Part shown: piece by piece, positions 17,922 through 29,176 of the stretch
Layout of the letters: each line of letters opens with the position of its first letter
Position numbering within the stretch: the first letter of the stretch is position 1
NCBI RefSeq assembly: GCF_009363075.1
Contig: NZ_CP045293.1
Location: forward strand, 124,001-188,000
Direction of reading: 5' to 3'
DNA from: Paenibacillus guangzhouensis
GTDB taxonomy: Bacteria; Bacillota; Bacilli; Paenibacillales; Paenibacillaceae
DNA length: 64,000 nt
The notes under the pieces: generated by a model
Databases searched by the model: none
Told to the model about the DNA's origin: nothing
What the model saw: only the letters and a program-made list of their open reading frames with translations
Program-made: the position numbers and the translations under genes

Positions 17922-18533
17922 GTGAATTTGATGAATAGCTGGAAACAAATCAAAAAACGTCTGCGTCGAATCAAACGTCCCTTATTATCACTCGGTGTGC
18001 TCCTATTGCTGATTATGCTGCTGGCTGTTGGTTATCATACATCTGCTACGGGGTCGTCAGATCCTGTTATCGCCAAACTGCGGGAAGAGGGGCAGGACCG
18101 GGAAGTTCATTTGACACGTACCTATGTATGCGGTCAAGAAGAGCTATCCCTTGGGACGATGAGTGCAAACGCGATTATTGAACTGATGCTGCGGCACCCG
18201 GAATGGAGCGGGAAGACGGATGAGGCAGGAAATGTTTGGATCGTGGAAGAGATTGAGGATTTATCGGCAACCTGCAAGAAAAATGGGTATATTAGTGTTG
18301 ATAAGGATGGAAACTTGACCCTATATGACGGACCTCCGAAAGAGGAAAAGGTCATGAGAACTTTTTTCCAAGTCGATATTGAATCGATGGAGAGCTCGTT
18401 GCCTAGATCTGTTCTAGATCAGCTGCACCAAGGGATTCGTGTGAGTGATGTGGACGAGTATCATAGTGTGTTGTCTACGTTCAGCGACTATGCGATGGAG
18501 CAATCTGAGAAAGTTATGAAACGAAAATCATAG
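17922..18533 (+). CDS. bofC: Forespore intercompartmental signalling protein BofC
   Basis: Protein made in the forespore and secreted into the intermembrane space, where it helps tune the SpoIVB signal that triggers pro-sigma-K processing by SpoIVFB. One N-terminal membrane or signal segment lies near residues 20-38. The conserved part VHLTRTYVCGQEELSLGTMS follows at about 64-84, and a C-terminal domain ends the 203-residue chain. Position directly upstream of the ruv region agrees with B. subtilis. The GTG start follows AAGGGA at 17911-17916. Confidence 0.88.
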   Translation: MNLMNSWKQIKKRLRRIKRPLLSLGVLLLLIMLLAVGYHTSATGSSDPVIAKLREEGQDREVHLTRTYVCGQEELSLGTMSANAIIELMLRHPEWSGKTDEAGNVWIVEEIEDLSATCKKNGYISVDKDGNLTLYDGPPKEEKVMRTFFQVDIESMESSLPRSVLDQLHQGIRVSDVDEYHSVLSTFSDYAMEQSEKVMKRKS

Positions 18534-18550
18534 TTGTACGTATTACTCAT

Positions 18551-18583
18551 AAGATGGGCGTGAATAACGTCCTTCTTTTTTTT
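18551..18583 (+). terminator. Rho-independent terminator after bofC
   Basis: An imperfect stem (GGGCGT at 18556-18561 with ACGTCC at 18567-18572, extended by AAGA/TCTT beyond a mismatch) is followed by eight T residues. Confidence 0.75.
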
Positions 18584-18643
18584 GGAATGATAACAGGTAA
18601 GCAGTTTGTTCTGTCAGCTAGATTGTGAATGGAGGATGATCGG

Positions 18644-19783
18644 ATGGAATTGGTGTTACAATTGGTAATAATTCTTGTATGCACAAAGTTAGCGGGGGAT
18701 TTAACGGTAAAACTGGGCCAGCCAGCAGTACTGGGGAAGTTGATTATTGGGATTATTATTGGCCCTGCCATGCTTGGTTGGGTACAAAATGGTGATTTGC
18801 TTAAAGAGCTGTCACAGATCGGTGTACTCTTATTAATGTTTATTGCAGGGCTGGAGACAGATCTCGAGCAGCTGCGCAAAAATTGGAAGTCAGCCTTCGC
18901 TGTAGCGATCGGTGGTATTATTCTACCTTTTATCGGGGGGTACGGTGCGAGTCTGTTTTTCGGACTCAGCAACAACTATGCCTTGTTCATGGGGTTATTG
19001 CTCTGTGCGACATCGGTGAGCATCTCGGTTCAGACTTTGAAAGATATGAATCAATTGAGTACGCGCGAAGGGACGACGATTCTCGGGGCAGCCGTTGTTG
19101 ACGACGTATTGGTTGTTATCCTGCTTGCCTTCATGATGAGCTTGCTCGGCGGTGGAGATGTCAGTCTAGGGCTAGTCATTGGTAAAAAAGTATTGTTCTT
19201 TGCCGGTGCCGCTGTGCTCGGGATTTTTGCAGTACCTTGGATTATGAAATTGTTCGCACCGCTTCGCGTGACGGAAGCATTGATTAGTGGTGCGTTGATT
19301 ATATGTTTTGGCTTCTCCTACTTGGCGGAGTGGCTTGGTGTCGCTGGGATTATCGGTGCGTTTGCAGCGGGGATAGCGATCTCTCAGACCCCGTACAAAC
19401 ATGATGTTGAACATCGACTTGAGCCGATTGCTTATGCGATTTTTGTACCGATTTTCTTCGTTAGTGTCGGGCTTGATGTCACATTTGAGGGCGTCGGCAG
19501 CCAAATTTGGTTCATTGTCGTCTTTACGATTGTAGCGATTATTACCAAATTGATTGGTTCAGGTGTTGGAGCAAGGCTGACTGGATTTGATCTTCGATCA
19601 TCGATTGGCATTGGATCCGGGATGGTCTCTCGCGGTGAGGTCGCACTGATCATTGCCACAACTGGATTATCTTCAGGTTTGCTCGCGCAAGAGTACTTCA
19701 CACCACTCGTCATCGTCGTGATTCTAACAACACTCGTGACGCCGCCGATGCTGAAGATGTCGTTCCAGTCAAAGTCGAAATAG
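18644..19783 (+). CDS. CPA2-family cation/proton antiporter (KefB/NapA type)
   Basis: Membrane antiporter of about 12 helices and 379 residues that likely exchanges Na+ or K+ for protons. Hydrophobic segments with charged residues typical of the family are present, such as the GAAVVDDVLVVILL segment with the paired Asp residues and the GMVSRGEVALIIATTGL helix near the C terminus. There is no TrkA-N regulatory domain, so it is a short form. I use ATG 18644, 8 bases after GGAGG at 18631-18635, instead of the ATG at 18629. The ion cannot be told from the sequence. Confidence 0.9.
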   Translation: MELVLQLVIILVCTKLAGDLTVKLGQPAVLGKLIIGIIIGPAMLGWVQNGDLLKELSQIGVLLLMFIAGLETDLEQLRKNWKSAFAVAIGGIILPFIGGYGASLFFGLSNNYALFMGLLLCATSVSISVQTLKDMNQLSTREGTTILGAAVVDDVLVVILLAFMMSLLGGGDVSLGLVIGKKVLFFAGAAVLGIFAVPWIMKLFAPLRVTEALISGALIICFGFSYLAEWLGVAGIIGAFAAGIAISQTPYKHDVEHRLEPIAYAIFVPIFFVSVGLDVTFEGVGSQIWFIVVFTIVAIITKLIGSGVGARLTGFDLRSSIGIGSGMVSRGEVALIIATTGLSSGLLAQEYFTPLVIVVILTTLVTPPMLKMSFQSKSK

Positions 19784-19825
19784 GGCTTAGCATGGATCTG
19801 ATTCGATAACGTCTAAATATTAAAG

Positions 19826-19854
19826 TTCTCTTCCTCATCAACATTTGATATAAT
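19826..19854 (+). promoter_or_regulatory. Extended -10 promoter before ruvC
   Basis: TATAAT at 19849-19854 is preceded by TGA, giving an extended -10, with a weak TTCTCT 17 bases upstream. Confidence 0.55.
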
Positions 19855-19901
19855 GAAGTGGATACATATGTTCGCTTCATTGGGTGAGGGAGAGATTTTT
19901 T

Positions 19902-20408
19902 TTGCGTATTTTGGGAATTGACCCGGGGATTGCGATCGTCGGTTTTGGTTTTATTGATAAAGAGGGGAGCAAGTTGACTCCCGTTCAGTACGGTTGTATA
20001 CAGACAGAGGCGCATACCCCCACGGAGGAGCGTCTATTGCAGGTCTATGAAGCAACATTGCAATTGATTGATAAATATAAACCGGATGCGATGGCACTGG
20101 AGAAGCTGTTCTTCAATCGGAACGTTACGACAGCCTTCACGGTAGGGCAAGCTCGCGGGGTTCAGATCTTGGCTGCTGTACAGCGCGGCATTCCGGTGGC
20201 GGAGTATACGCCGCTGCAAGTGAAGCAAGCCGTCGTTGGTTATGGTAAGGCGGAGAAGAAGCAGGTGCAGGAAATGGTTCGGATGTTCCTCAAGCTGAAG
20301 GCCATTCCGAAGCCCGATGATGTGGCGGATGCGCTTGCGATCGCGGTATGCCACGCCCATTCGAGTACTTTAAATCAAAAAATAGCCGAGGTAATGCGAA
20401 ATGATTGA
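19902..20408 (+). CDS. ruvC: Holliday junction endonuclease RuvC
   Basis: Resolves Holliday junctions together with the RuvAB branch-migration motor. The four acidic catalytic residues are in recognisable settings: Asp in ILGIDPG at the N terminus, Glu in [10 protein letters not shown], and the Asp pair in [13 protein letters not shown]. The start is TTG 19902, 8 bases after GAGGGAGAG at 19885-19893, giving 168 residues and the normal N terminus. It overlaps ruvA by 8 bases. B. subtilis lacks ruvC and uses RecU. Confidence 0.96.
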   Translation: MRILGIDPGIAIVGFGFIDKEGSKLTPVQYGCIQTEAHTPTEERLLQVYEATLQLIDKYKPDAMALEKLFFNRNVTTAFTVGQARGVQILAAVQRGIPVAEYTPLQVKQAVVGYGKAEKKQVQEMVRMFLKLKAIPKPDDVADALAIAVCHAHSSTLNQKIAEVMRND

Positions 20409-21024
20409 TTATTTACATGGCAAAGTTGCTCATTTAGAGACAGAATATATTGTGCTGGATGTCCAAGGGGTAGGCTATCGGGTGTTCTGCCCGAATCCGT
20501 ATTTTTTTGCGAAAAGCGATCAGTCGGTGACGGTCTACATTCACCATCATGTGCGTGAAGACGCGATTCTATTGTTCGGGTTCGCCTCCCGTGAGGAGCA
20601 GAAGCTCTTCCGCCGTCTGCTGGACGTGTCTGGGATTGGGCCAAAGGTAGCTTTAGGGGTGCTTGCAGGAGGACGTCCTGAGACGCTCGTAGCCGCAATT
20701 CAGCAGGAAAATTTGTCGTTCTTGACGAAGCTGCCGGGCATCGGCAAGAAGACGGCGCAGCGGATGGTGCTTGATCTGAAGGACAAGCTGGACCATATTG
20801 GACTTGGGCTCGATGTATCAGCGGGCGGTCTATTGATGGGTACGGCATCGGATACGGCGCTGGGTGGCGGTGCTTGGCCTGAAGCCAAAGAAGCGCTAAA
20901 GGCGCTAGGTTATACGGAAGCCGAGCTGGATCGTGTATGGCATACGATGAAAGATAATGCGAGCGACAAGGATGGCGTCGATACGCTCATGAAGCGAGCG
21001 CTTCAATTGTTGTTCAAAGGTTAA
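20401..21024 (+). CDS. ruvA: Holliday junction DNA helicase subunit RuvA
   Basis: DNA-binding subunit that holds the four-way junction and loads RuvB. The N-terminal OB domain ([13 protein letters not shown], about 1-64) is followed by two helix-hairpin-helix motifs ([12 protein letters not shown] and [15 protein letters not shown]) and a C-terminal RuvB-binding domain. The length of 207 residues is normal. Its first codons overlap ruvC. Confidence 0.97.
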   Translation: MIDYLHGKVAHLETEYIVLDVQGVGYRVFCPNPYFFAKSDQSVTVYIHHHVREDAILLFGFASREEQKLFRRLLDVSGIGPKVALGVLAGGRPETLVAAIQQENLSFLTKLPGIGKKTAQRMVLDLKDKLDHIGLGLDVSAGGLLMGTASDTALGGGAWPEAKEALKALGYTEAELDRVWHTMKDNASDKDGVDTLMKRALQLLFKG

Positions 21025-21101
21025 TAGGACGTGAGGTGCAACGTTTGGGATGCTGCTAACGTCAGAATGAATAGTGATCGAGAGGAGCGAATGGAACTGT
21101 A

Positions 21102-22112
21102 ATGGATGATCGAATCATATCGGCCAATTTAATGATGGAAGATCAAGCGGTGGAGCTGAGCCTTCGCCCTCGTTATTTATCCGAGTATATCGGACAGAAC
21201 CAAGTGAAAGAGAATTTGAAAGTATTCATCGAAGCCGCGAAGATGCGGAAGGAAGCACTGGACCATGTACTATTGTACGGCCCTCCGGGGCTTGGCAAGA
21301 CGACATTGTCGAATATTATTGCCAATGAGCTGGGCGTCAACCTACGCACGACGTCAGGTCCCGCGATCGAACGTCCCGGTGATCTCGCAGCGTTATTAAC
21401 GAATTTGCAGGAGAATGATGTGTTGTTCATCGATGAAATTCATCGCCTGCATCGTACGGTCGAAGAAGTCCTCTATCCTGCGATGGAGGATTTCGCGCTT
21501 GATATTATGATTGGGAAAGGGCCAAGCGCTCGTTCCGTACGGTTGGATCTACCGCCGTTCACCTTAATTGGCGCGACGACACGTGCAGGGCTCTTGTCCG
21601 CCCCGTTGCGGGATCGCTTCGGTGTGGTTAGCCGTCTGGAATTCTACACCGTGGATGAATTGACCTTCATCGTCTCGCGTGCTTCCGATATACTCGGCGT
21701 ACAAATTGTGGGGAATGCGGCAGAAGAGATTGCGCTGCGGTCCCGTGGGACGCCGCGGATTGCGAACCGATTGCTGAAGCGGGTGCGAGACTTCGCACAA
21801 GTGCGAGGGGACGGCATTATTACAGCGGCGATCGCGAATGAAGCTTTGCGTATGATTCAAGTCGATGAAGCAGGGCTCGATCAGATCGACCATAAAATGT
21901 TGACGGCGATGATTCGCCATTTCCGAGGAGGGCCTGTAGGACTCGATACGATCGCAGCTACCATTGGGGAAGAGAGTCAGACGATCGAAGATGTCTATGA
22001 ACCATATCTGCTGCAGATTGGATTCTTGCAGCGCTCACCGCGCGGTCGAATTGTTACAGAACTAGGGTACAGGCACCTTGGCATTCCGATGCCGACAGAT
22101 CACAACAAGTAA
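21102..22112 (+). CDS. ruvB: Holliday junction branch-migration ATPase RuvB
   Basis: AAA+ motor of branch migration, 336 residues. Walker [10 protein letters not shown] lies near residue 62, Walker B FIDEIHRL near 107, the sensor region [19 protein letters not shown] near 160, and the C-terminal winged helix ends with [20 protein letters not shown]. It stands 77 bases after ruvA in the same direction. Confidence 0.98.
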   Translation: MDDRIISANLMMEDQAVELSLRPRYLSEYIGQNQVKENLKVFIEAAKMRKEALDHVLLYGPPGLGKTTLSNIIANELGVNLRTTSGPAIERPGDLAALLTNLQENDVLFIDEIHRLHRTVEEVLYPAMEDFALDIMIGKGPSARSVRLDLPPFTLIGATTRAGLLSAPLRDRFGVVSRLEFYTVDELTFIVSRASDILGVQIVGNAAEEIALRSRGTPRIANRLLKRVRDFAQVRGDGIITAAIANEALRMIQVDEAGLDQIDHKMLTAMIRHFRGGPVGLDTIAATIGEESQTIEDVYEPYLLQIGFLQRSPRGRIVTELGYRHLGIPMPTDHNK

Positions 22113-22130
22113 ATCGCTAAGGAGGTACTT

Positions 22131-24260
22131 ATGTACTTACGAGGGAGAGGTAGAGCACGTTCTTTCATGGGGAAAGTAGGCTTAGCGGCCATGCTCACAC
22201 TATCTGTTGCTGCAACACCAATGATGATGAATTCAATATCGGCGAAGGAAGCTACTGTATCGGATCAAGGAGATTCGATCCGCGTTGTCCTCTTCGCCGA
22301 TCTAGGCAGTCAGTACAAAGCTATTCAATCCACGGTGACACTCGCATCTGCAAGCGGGTTTCAGATCGGGACGCAAGGCGACCCTTGGCTGAATGCCAGT
22401 AGTAATCAATCGGTGAAATTCAGTCTGGACGCGTTTGCGGTGAAGGTGCTCGAGACGACGGACACACGGGAAGTCAGCGGAGTCGTGAACCGACTCCAAG
22501 CGATGAAGGAAGCGCCAGCGGTTATGATGGTTCGGCGCCAAGGTGTAACGACGTATCAGATCGTCCTAGGGGACTATGTCAGCGCCGCGGAGGCAGGCAA
22601 AGTTCGTGATCGTGTCACGACTGACGGTAATTTAGCAGCTTATTATAAGAACAGTAAACCCGTTGTTACTGGGAATCTACACCTATCAGCCGGCAGTTAT
22701 GGTTCAGAACAGCAAGCGGCAGCCGTTCAGCAGAAAATTCTAGATGCAGGAATGGATGCCTATATTGCTATTACCAAGAACGGTGGAGGCTTGCAGTTCG
22801 GGGTATGGGTCGGACAAGCAGCAGATCAAGCTGAACTGAATACCCTACGGAATCAGGCTGCACAGAAGCTGCCAGGGATGTCACTACAGCCTGTTGATGC
22901 TTCGCAAATGGGGCTGCTCGCACGTGATAATGTAACGGTCGGTTATGCGAGTGGCAGTGAACCTATTCCGCAGTATGCGATGAGTGGATCCGCAGGATCG
23001 AAATTGTGGATTAGCGGTTCATCTTCAGGGATCAAACTATCAGAGCGCAGCAATCGGACTTATCGTGGAAGCTTCGAGATCAGTGCCTACAGCAATCGTC
23101 TTGCGCTCGTAAATGAATTGCCGCTAGAACAATATTTATATTCCGTCGTTGCGATGGAAGTCTCGCCTTCTTGGCCAGCGGAATCGCTCAAGGCCCAAGC
23201 CGTCGCCGCTCGTACATATGCGCTCTTCCAAGGCGATAAATTCAAGATTGGCCAAGTGGTTGATACGACACTGAGCCAGGCATATTATGGCATGGAAAAG
23301 GAGCATCCGAACACAAACTCCGCCGTTGATGCGACTTCCGGCATTGTCATGAAGGTAGGCGGCAAATTGATTGAGCCAGTCTATTCCTCGAATAGCGGGG
23401 GAAAGACGGCGGACAGCTCGGAAATTTGGGGCAATAAGACGTCTTATCTTGTAAGTGTAGATAGTGCAGATGATGTCGCAGAGAAGGGATTGCCTTTCTG
23501 GTATCGGGTGATGCTCAGTGATAACACAACAGGTTATGTACGGGAAGACCTTGTTAAGGATTCTGGAAGGAAGACCGAGGCGGGCTTACCGATTTATACG
23601 ATTACAACCGATGGGACGAATATTCGAGAGATTCCGCTTATTCAAGCCGATGCGAAACCGGTGGCAATCGTAAATCTCGGTACAGAAGTCGTGATCTTGG
23701 ATAAGACGATTCAGTCGAATACGATGCATTGGATTCGCGGGCCCTTTACGTCGGATGAGCTAATCAAATCCATGACAGGCAAATCGAAGACACCCGTCAG
23801 CGGTGCGATTACAAGACTTGAAGTATCGGGACGCGGTCCATCGGATCGGGTAACGGAGATCAAGGTTAATGGTCAAGTCTTCGATGTGAAAACCCCGGAC
23901 ACCTTGCGCAGCGCATTGAATGGCTTGCCAAGTACGCGATTTGATATTGAAGAAACAGGCAGTTATACTATATTAGGTGCGAACGGGACAACGCGGACGT
24001 TGACAAGCAGCAATGGTAAGGTTCAAGCTGTGACGGGAAAAGGCAGCGCTGCGCTGAATCCAGGATCGAATCTCATTATGGGTGGGCATGGACAAGTTCA
24101 TGTAATTACCGGAGAAGCACTGTACCGGTTCATCGGAACTGGGAATGGCCACGGGGTTGGCATGTCCCAGTGGGGCGCGAAAGGCCTAGCTGATCAAGGG
24201 TATGATTACAAGTCAATATTGCAATACTATTATAAAGATATTAATTTGGTTAAGGAATGA
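22131..24260 (+). CDS. Secreted SpoIID/LytB-domain protein with central insertion
   Basis: Exported protein of 709 residues related to SpoIID, a lytic transglycosylase of engulfment. A signal peptide spans about residues 1-38. Residues 115-265 look like SPOR-type repeats. The SpoIID domain begins near 310; the putative catalytic Glu343 lies in [24 protein letters not shown], given here in part, and the C-terminal half of the domain ends with [21 protein letters not shown]. About 200 residues with an SH3-like look ([18 protein letters not shown] onward) split these halves. Location between ruvB and queA is not where spoIID itself sits in B. subtilis, so I leave the symbol empty. Confidence 0.85.
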   Translation: MYLRGRGRARSFMGKVGLAAMLTLSVAATPMMMNSISAKEATVSDQGDSIRVVLFADLGSQYKAIQSTVTLASASGFQIGTQGDPWLNASSNQSVKFSLDAFAVKVLETTDTREVSGVVNRLQAMKEAPAVMMVRRQGVTTYQIVLGDYVSAAEAGKVRDRVTTDGNLAAYYKNSKPVVTGNLHLSAGSYGSEQQAAAVQQKILDAGMDAYIAITKNGGGLQFGVWVGQAADQAELNTLRNQAAQKLPGMSLQPVDASQMGLLARDNVTVGYASGSEPIPQYAMSGSAGSKLWISGSSSGIKLSERSNRTYRGSFEISAYSNRLALVNELPLEQYLYSVVAMEVSPSWPAESLKAQAVAARTYALFQGDKFKIGQVVDTTLSQAYYGMEKEHPNTNSAVDATSGIVMKVGGKLIEPVYSSNSGGKTADSSEIWGNKTSYLVSVDSADDVAEKGLPFWYRVMLSDNTTGYVREDLVKDSGRKTEAGLPIYTITTDGTNIREIPLIQADAKPVAIVNLGTEVVILDKTIQSNTMHWIRGPFTSDELIKSMTGKSKTPVSGAITRLEVSGRGPSDRVTEIKVNGQVFDVKTPDTLRSALNGLPSTRFDIEETGSYTILGANGTTRTLTSSNGKVQAVTGKGSAALNPGSNLIMGGHGQVHVITGEALYRFIGTGNGHGVGMSQWGAKGLADQGYDYKSILQYYYKDINLVKE

Positions 24261-24270
24261 ATTAGCGATC

Positions 24271-25299
24271 ATGAATGTGGACTTATATGATTTTCATCTA
24301 CCAGAGCATCTGATAGCCCAGACACCGCTCTTGGATCGTACGGGATCTAAGCTGCTTACTGTACATAAAGAAACAGGCCATATCGAACATCATGTTTTTA
24401 CGGAACTCATCGATTATTTGAAGCCGGGTGACACGTTGGTTCTGAACGATACTCGCGTCATCCCGGCTCGAATCTTCGGAGAGAAGCAAGAAACCGGTGC
24501 GAAGATGGAAGTGCTCTTGCTCAAGAATCTTGGAGAAGACCGATGGGAAGGGCTTGTCAAGCCGGCGAAACGGGCTAAGGTTGGAACGGTCATTCAATTC
24601 AGTGAAGAGTTGTCTGCAACGGTTGAATCTGAGGGTGAGATGGGCGCGCGCGTGATGCGTTTTCATTACAACGGCATCTTTAATGAAATCTTGGATCGAC
24701 TCGGCCAAATGCCATTGCCACCCTACATTAAGGAGCAATTGGATGACCGGGAGCGTTATCAGACCGTCTATGCGAAGCACGAGGGGTCTGCGGCAGCGCC
24801 AACAGCGGGGTTACACTTCACGGAGGAACTGCTGAAGCGGATTGAAGAGAAGGGAATTCAAATTGCTTATATTACACTTCATGTGGGTCTTGGGACCTTC
24901 CGTCCGATGTCTGCGGAACGGGTGGAAGACCATGTCATGCACGAAGAATTTTATTCAATTAATTCCGAGACAGCTGCGCTCATTCAAGCAGCGCGGGATC
25001 GTGGGGGACGGATTGTCGCGGTAGGAACAACCTCAGCACGTACGCTCGAGACGATTGGTACACGATTTGGCGATCAGCCGATTGAAGCTTGCAGCGGTTG
25101 GACATCGATTTTTATTTACCCAGGGTACACGTTCACGCTCGTTAACGCGCTTGTTACGAATTTTCATTTACCCAAATCTACTCTCGTTATGCTCGTGAGC
25201 GCATTAGCAGGGCGAGAGACCATTTTGAAAGCATACGAAGAAGCCATTGAACATGATTATCGGTTCTTTAGCTTTGGGGATGCAATGTTTATCTACTAG
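24271..25299 (+). CDS. queA: S-adenosylmethionine:tRNA ribosyltransferase-isomerase QueA
   Basis: Makes epoxyqueuosine in tRNA by transferring ribose from SAM to preQ1. The chain begins [19 protein letters not shown], the family-typical start, and contains [14 protein letters not shown] and [14 protein letters not shown]. At 342 residues the length is normal. I use ATG 24271; the upstream frame overlaps the end of the SpoIID-like gene. The ribosome binding site is weak, AGGAAT 12 bases away. tgt, acting earlier in the same pathway, follows. Confidence 0.97.
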   Translation: MNVDLYDFHLPEHLIAQTPLLDRTGSKLLTVHKETGHIEHHVFTELIDYLKPGDTLVLNDTRVIPARIFGEKQETGAKMEVLLLKNLGEDRWEGLVKPAKRAKVGTVIQFSEELSATVESEGEMGARVMRFHYNGIFNEILDRLGQMPLPPYIKEQLDDRERYQTVYAKHEGSAAAPTAGLHFTEELLKRIEEKGIQIAYITLHVGLGTFRPMSAERVEDHVMHEEFYSINSETAALIQAARDRGGRIVAVGTTSARTLETIGTRFGDQPIEACSGWTSIFIYPGYTFTLVNALVTNFHLPKSTLVMLVSALAGRETILKAYEEAIEHDYRFFSFGDAMFIY

Positions 25300-26463
<1,164 letters not shown>

Positions 26464-26511
26464 GAATCCGCTTATACATATCATTGATAGTCTTTGAAAG
26501 GGGGGATAACG

Positions 26512-26829
26512 ATGCAATATTTAGATTATGTAGCAGCAGATCCAGCAACTGGCGGCGGTAGTATTTGGGGAATGATTTTACCATTCGTATTAATGTTCGC
26601 TGTGTTCTATTTCTTATTGATTCGTCCACAGCAGAAGAAACAGAAGACTCGCAATTCGATGCTCAGCGCACTTAAGAAAGGCGACAAAATCGTCACAATC
26701 GGTGGCCTACACGGAACGATTCTAGAAATTACGGATGATGTTGTTGTTCTTCTTGTGAACGACGCGACGAAGCTTACTTTCGATCGCAGCGCGATCAGCA
26801 CCATTACGAAATCTTCCGACGCATCCTAG
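26512..26829 (+). CDS. yajC: Preprotein translocase subunit YajC
   Basis: Small accessory subunit of the Sec translocon, 105 residues. One membrane helix (about 17-37, ending LLIRPQQKKQK) is followed by a cytoplasmic beta domain with LKKGDKIVTIGGLHGTI. I use ATG 26512, 7 bases after the GGGGGG site, rather than the TTG at 26494. The queA-tgt-yajC order is widely conserved; secD and secF lie about 5 kb downstream. Confidence 0.96.
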   Translation: MQYLDYVAADPATGGGSIWGMILPFVLMFAVFYFLLIRPQQKKQKTRNSMLSALKKGDKIVTIGGLHGTILEITDDVVVLLVNDATKLTFDRSAISTITKSSDAS

Positions 26830-26850
26830 TACATAGGCATGACGCACGAA

Positions 26851-26882
26851 AGAGCCCTCTTCCTAAGAAGAGGGCTCTTTTT
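26851..26882 (+). terminator. Rho-independent terminator, probably bidirectional
   Basis: A perfect 12-bp stem AGAGCCCTCTTC / GAAGAGGGCTCT (26851-26862 with 26867-26878), CTAA loop, T tail on the plus strand and a short T run on the minus strand. It ends the yajC operon and the opposing PAP2 gene. Confidence 0.9.
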
Positions 26883-26896
26883 CATGAACAACGCTA

Positions 26897-27736
26897 TTAC
26901 TGTCCAATATCACGATTCGGCACTCGCAGTGTTGTTGGTAATTGCTGCGTACCACGATGAGCGAACCAATAGCCGACCGAGGATGCGGTTACTGCTAGCA
27001 CAACACCGCCGATCATATCTGTCAACCAATGGATGCCAAGATAGAAAATTGAGAATACGATGATGGCTGCACTGACTGTTGAGAAGATAGCCCATCGTCT
27101 GTTCCCTGATCGGATGGCCAGAATGGCTAGTGTCACAGAAATTGATGTGTGAAGACTCGGAAAGCAATTATTAAGGCCGGAGAGTGCCCGGTATTGCTCT
27201 TCGAATTTCGGATAGACATCTAGCATTAAGAATTGTACCTGCGCCGGAGCGTAGGACCATACTTCATTGACAGGGAAGAAGAGATAGAATGGGATGGCGA
27301 TGACATAGTTGATGATGACCGCATAAATCGTTGCATAGACCATTTCATCTTTTTTCTCCGCTGTATATATCCCTAAGGAAGAGAGCAGCAACGCTTGGAA
27401 AATAACGACATAAAAAAAGCCGACAACGGTCGTAATCCATGGATTTGCGAAGAAATTCTGAACGGTCTGAACGAAATCCCCTTCAAGCTGATGAATCATT
27501 GGCGTGAAATCCCAGGACAGATTCATCGCATTCTCGATTCTCAATTCGACGTTATTGAGCAATAGAATCGCTATGAGTGCAATAATATGAAATAAATATT
27601 TACGAGATGTGAAAAGTTGACGGACGAATATTCCGGCAATCTTGATCGGATTTTTCATTGCTCCGAACCATAACAGCAGAATAAAAGCAACAGCAGTTAG
27701 CACGCTTACCATCTGCATGGAATGAAATAGAACCAA
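26897..27736 (-). CDS. PAP2-superfamily membrane phosphatase
   Basis: Integral membrane protein of 279 residues, about six or seven helices, with the phosphatase motifs NCFPSLHTSIS (near 190) and FYLGIHWLTDMIGGV (near 232), whose His residues are the catalytic ones. The arrangement resembles the AUR1/inositolphosphorylceramide-synthase branch of the PAP2 family. The substrate is unknown; a lipid phosphate is likely. It starts at TTG 27736 after GGGAGGC, about 75 bases downstream of the TIGR04086-type gene in the same direction. Confidence 0.85.
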   Translation of the reverse strand: MVLFHSMQMVSVLTAVAFILLLWFGAMKNPIKIAGIFVRQLFTSRKYLFHIIALIAILLLNNVELRIENAMNLSWDFTPMIHQLEGDFVQTVQNFFANPWITTVVGFFYVVIFQALLLSSLGIYTAEKKDEMVYATIYAVIINYVIAIPFYLFFPVNEVWSYAPAQVQFLMLDVYPKFEEQYRALSGLNNCFPSLHTSISVTLAILAIRSGNRRWAIFSTVSAAIIVFSIFYLGIHWLTDMIGGVVLAVTASSVGYWFAHRGTQQLPTTLRVPNRDIGQ

Positions 27737-27810
27737 CGTAATTAGCCTCCCTATCCAACTGCGATTGTGAACCCTGCAACATTATATCACATATCGGACA
27801 GGAAGAAACA

Positions 27811-28203
27811 TTACGATCTTTTCATATTGACGCCGAGCATGCCGCCAATGGCTGCAACAGAGAACGATGCGATGAGCATGACGAGCACGGAGACGCTAAA
27901 TCCTGCATCGTAAGCGAGGAAGCTGACCAGCATAATAATAAGGCAGTACAGAATGCCGAGCAGTCCGCCGTAGTACCAACCACGCTTCTCTGCCCGGCGA
28001 CCAGATGTCATCCCACCGATAAATAGTGCGAAACCATGGAGTATATAGCTGTATTTTGGGAGATTCTCCTCTTGCATTCCACTAAGCCAGAGCAGCATAG
28101 ATAGAGCAAGTGCGCCTAACATCATCCAGATAAATGCATACGTTAATCCCGATAGAATCGGACTAGAAATATGGAATTTCGAGACGCGGTTAATCGGACT
28201 CAT
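27811..28203 (-). CDS. TIGR04086/YrzE-type membrane protein
   Basis: Short membrane protein of 130 residues with four predicted helices, and a GGMTSGRRAEKRGWYYGG loop in the middle. This pattern and the place between yajC and the DUF421 gene match YrzE of B. subtilis (TIGR04086). Function unknown. The ATG at 28203 follows an AAAGGAGG site on the minus strand and the gene is likely cotranscribed with the PAP2 gene. Confidence 0.75.
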   Translation of the reverse strand: MSPINRVSKFHISSPILSGLTYAFIWMMLGALALSMLLWLSGMQEENLPKYSYILHGFALFIGGMTSGRRAEKRGWYYGGLLGILYCLIIMLVSFLAYDAGFSVSVLVMLIASFSVAAIGGMLGVNMKRS

Positions 28204-28245
28204 GCGTTCACAACCTCCTTTAGATTGATATGACTTTAAAATAGA

Positions 28246-28263
28246 TGTTCAAAAAGTTGACTT
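28246..28263. repeat. Possible isolated end of the MITE-like repeat
   Basis: TGTTCAAAAAGTTGACTT resembles the terminal repeat of the elements at 16149 and 39033, but no second end or shared interior is seen nearby. It may be a remnant. Confidence 0.35.
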
Positions 28264-28286
28264 ATTATCACCAGTGTATGGTTGGG

Positions 28287-28304
28287 TTGTACAAATTAGT
28301 ACAA
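28287..28304. promoter_or_regulatory. Inverted repeat, operator-like
   Basis: TTGTAC-AAATTA-GTACAA is a perfect 6-bp inverted repeat with a 6-base centre, between the divergent TIGR04086-type and DUF421 genes. The shape suggests a dimeric regulator site, but the protein is unknown. Confidence 0.35.
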
Positions 28305-28431
28305 GGATGCAGAGCATTTCCATTTATTTTAATCGGCCATTGAAGTATGAGTCAGGCGGGCGGCGGTCAGAATACCAGATACATGAAGCCAGCGCATTCA
28401 CAACAATTCACCTTAGGGGGTATAGGGCGGA

Positions 28432-29166
28432 ATGGAAAATCTGGTCGTAATTTTTCGTACAGTGCTCGTATACTTCATTGTATTTCTGGTGCTGCGTCTG
28501 ATGGGCAAACGCGAAATCGGTAAGCTCTCGGTATTTGATCTGGTGATCTCGATTATGATCGCGGAGAGCGCCGTCTTCGTCTTGGATGATGTGAAGCGTC
28601 CGCTGTGGGATGGGATCCTGCCTATTCTTACGTTACTGGTAATTCAAGTGAGCATTGCTTATATTTCGCTCAAGAATCGTACGGTTCGGCTGCTCTTTGA
28701 CGGTAGGCCAAGTATGATTGTGAATAATGGGAAGCTCGATAGCGATGAAATGAGCAGACAACGATATACACTCGATGATCTGATGCAGCAGCTTCGAGAG
28801 CAGCAGGTCGAGAATTTGAATGATGTACAGTTTGCGATGCTCGAGACAACAGGGAAGCTGAGTGTGATTTTGAAGGATGAACAGGAGTCGTCCGATGTTG
28901 ATTCAACCAAATCAGCCAGCTCAGCCAATTCGCAGAAACCATCGAATCTGATTCCGAATGCGGATCAAATTCGTTACGCGTCTTTACCGCTCCCCCTTAT
29001 TATGGATGGGAAGGTACAAGATGACAATTTATTGAAAATTGAGAAGACACGGTTCTGGTTAAAGAATAAAATTCAAGAAAAAGGCGTGCAAGATTTCAAA
29101 GATGTCTTCTTCTGTACGATTGATCATAAAGGTCAATTATTTATTGATATGAAGCAAAAAGTATAA
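28432..29166 (+). CDS. DUF421/YetF-type membrane protein
   Basis: Protein of 244 residues with three N-terminal membrane helices (about 5-82) and a cytoplasmic YetF-type domain (LRLMGKREIGKLSVFDLVIS, then RYTLDDLMQQLREQQV and a second domain near the C terminus). Related to B. subtilis YrbG by position. Members have been tied to spore resistance and membrane stability, but the mechanism is not known. A Ser/Asp-rich linker separates the two soluble parts. The convergent spoVB gene ends 10 bases away with no visible terminator between them. Confidence 0.85.
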   Translation: MENLVVIFRTVLVYFIVFLVLRLMGKREIGKLSVFDLVISIMIAESAVFVLDDVKRPLWDGILPILTLLVIQVSIAYISLKNRTVRLLFDGRPSMIVNNGKLDSDEMSRQRYTLDDLMQQLREQQVENLNDVQFAMLETTGKLSVILKDEQESSDVDSTKSASSANSQKPSNLIPNADQIRYASLPLPLIMDGKVQDDNLLKIEKTRFWLKNKIQEKGVQDFKDVFFCTIDHKGQLFIDMKQKV

Positions 29167-29176
29167 TCTTTGTTGT

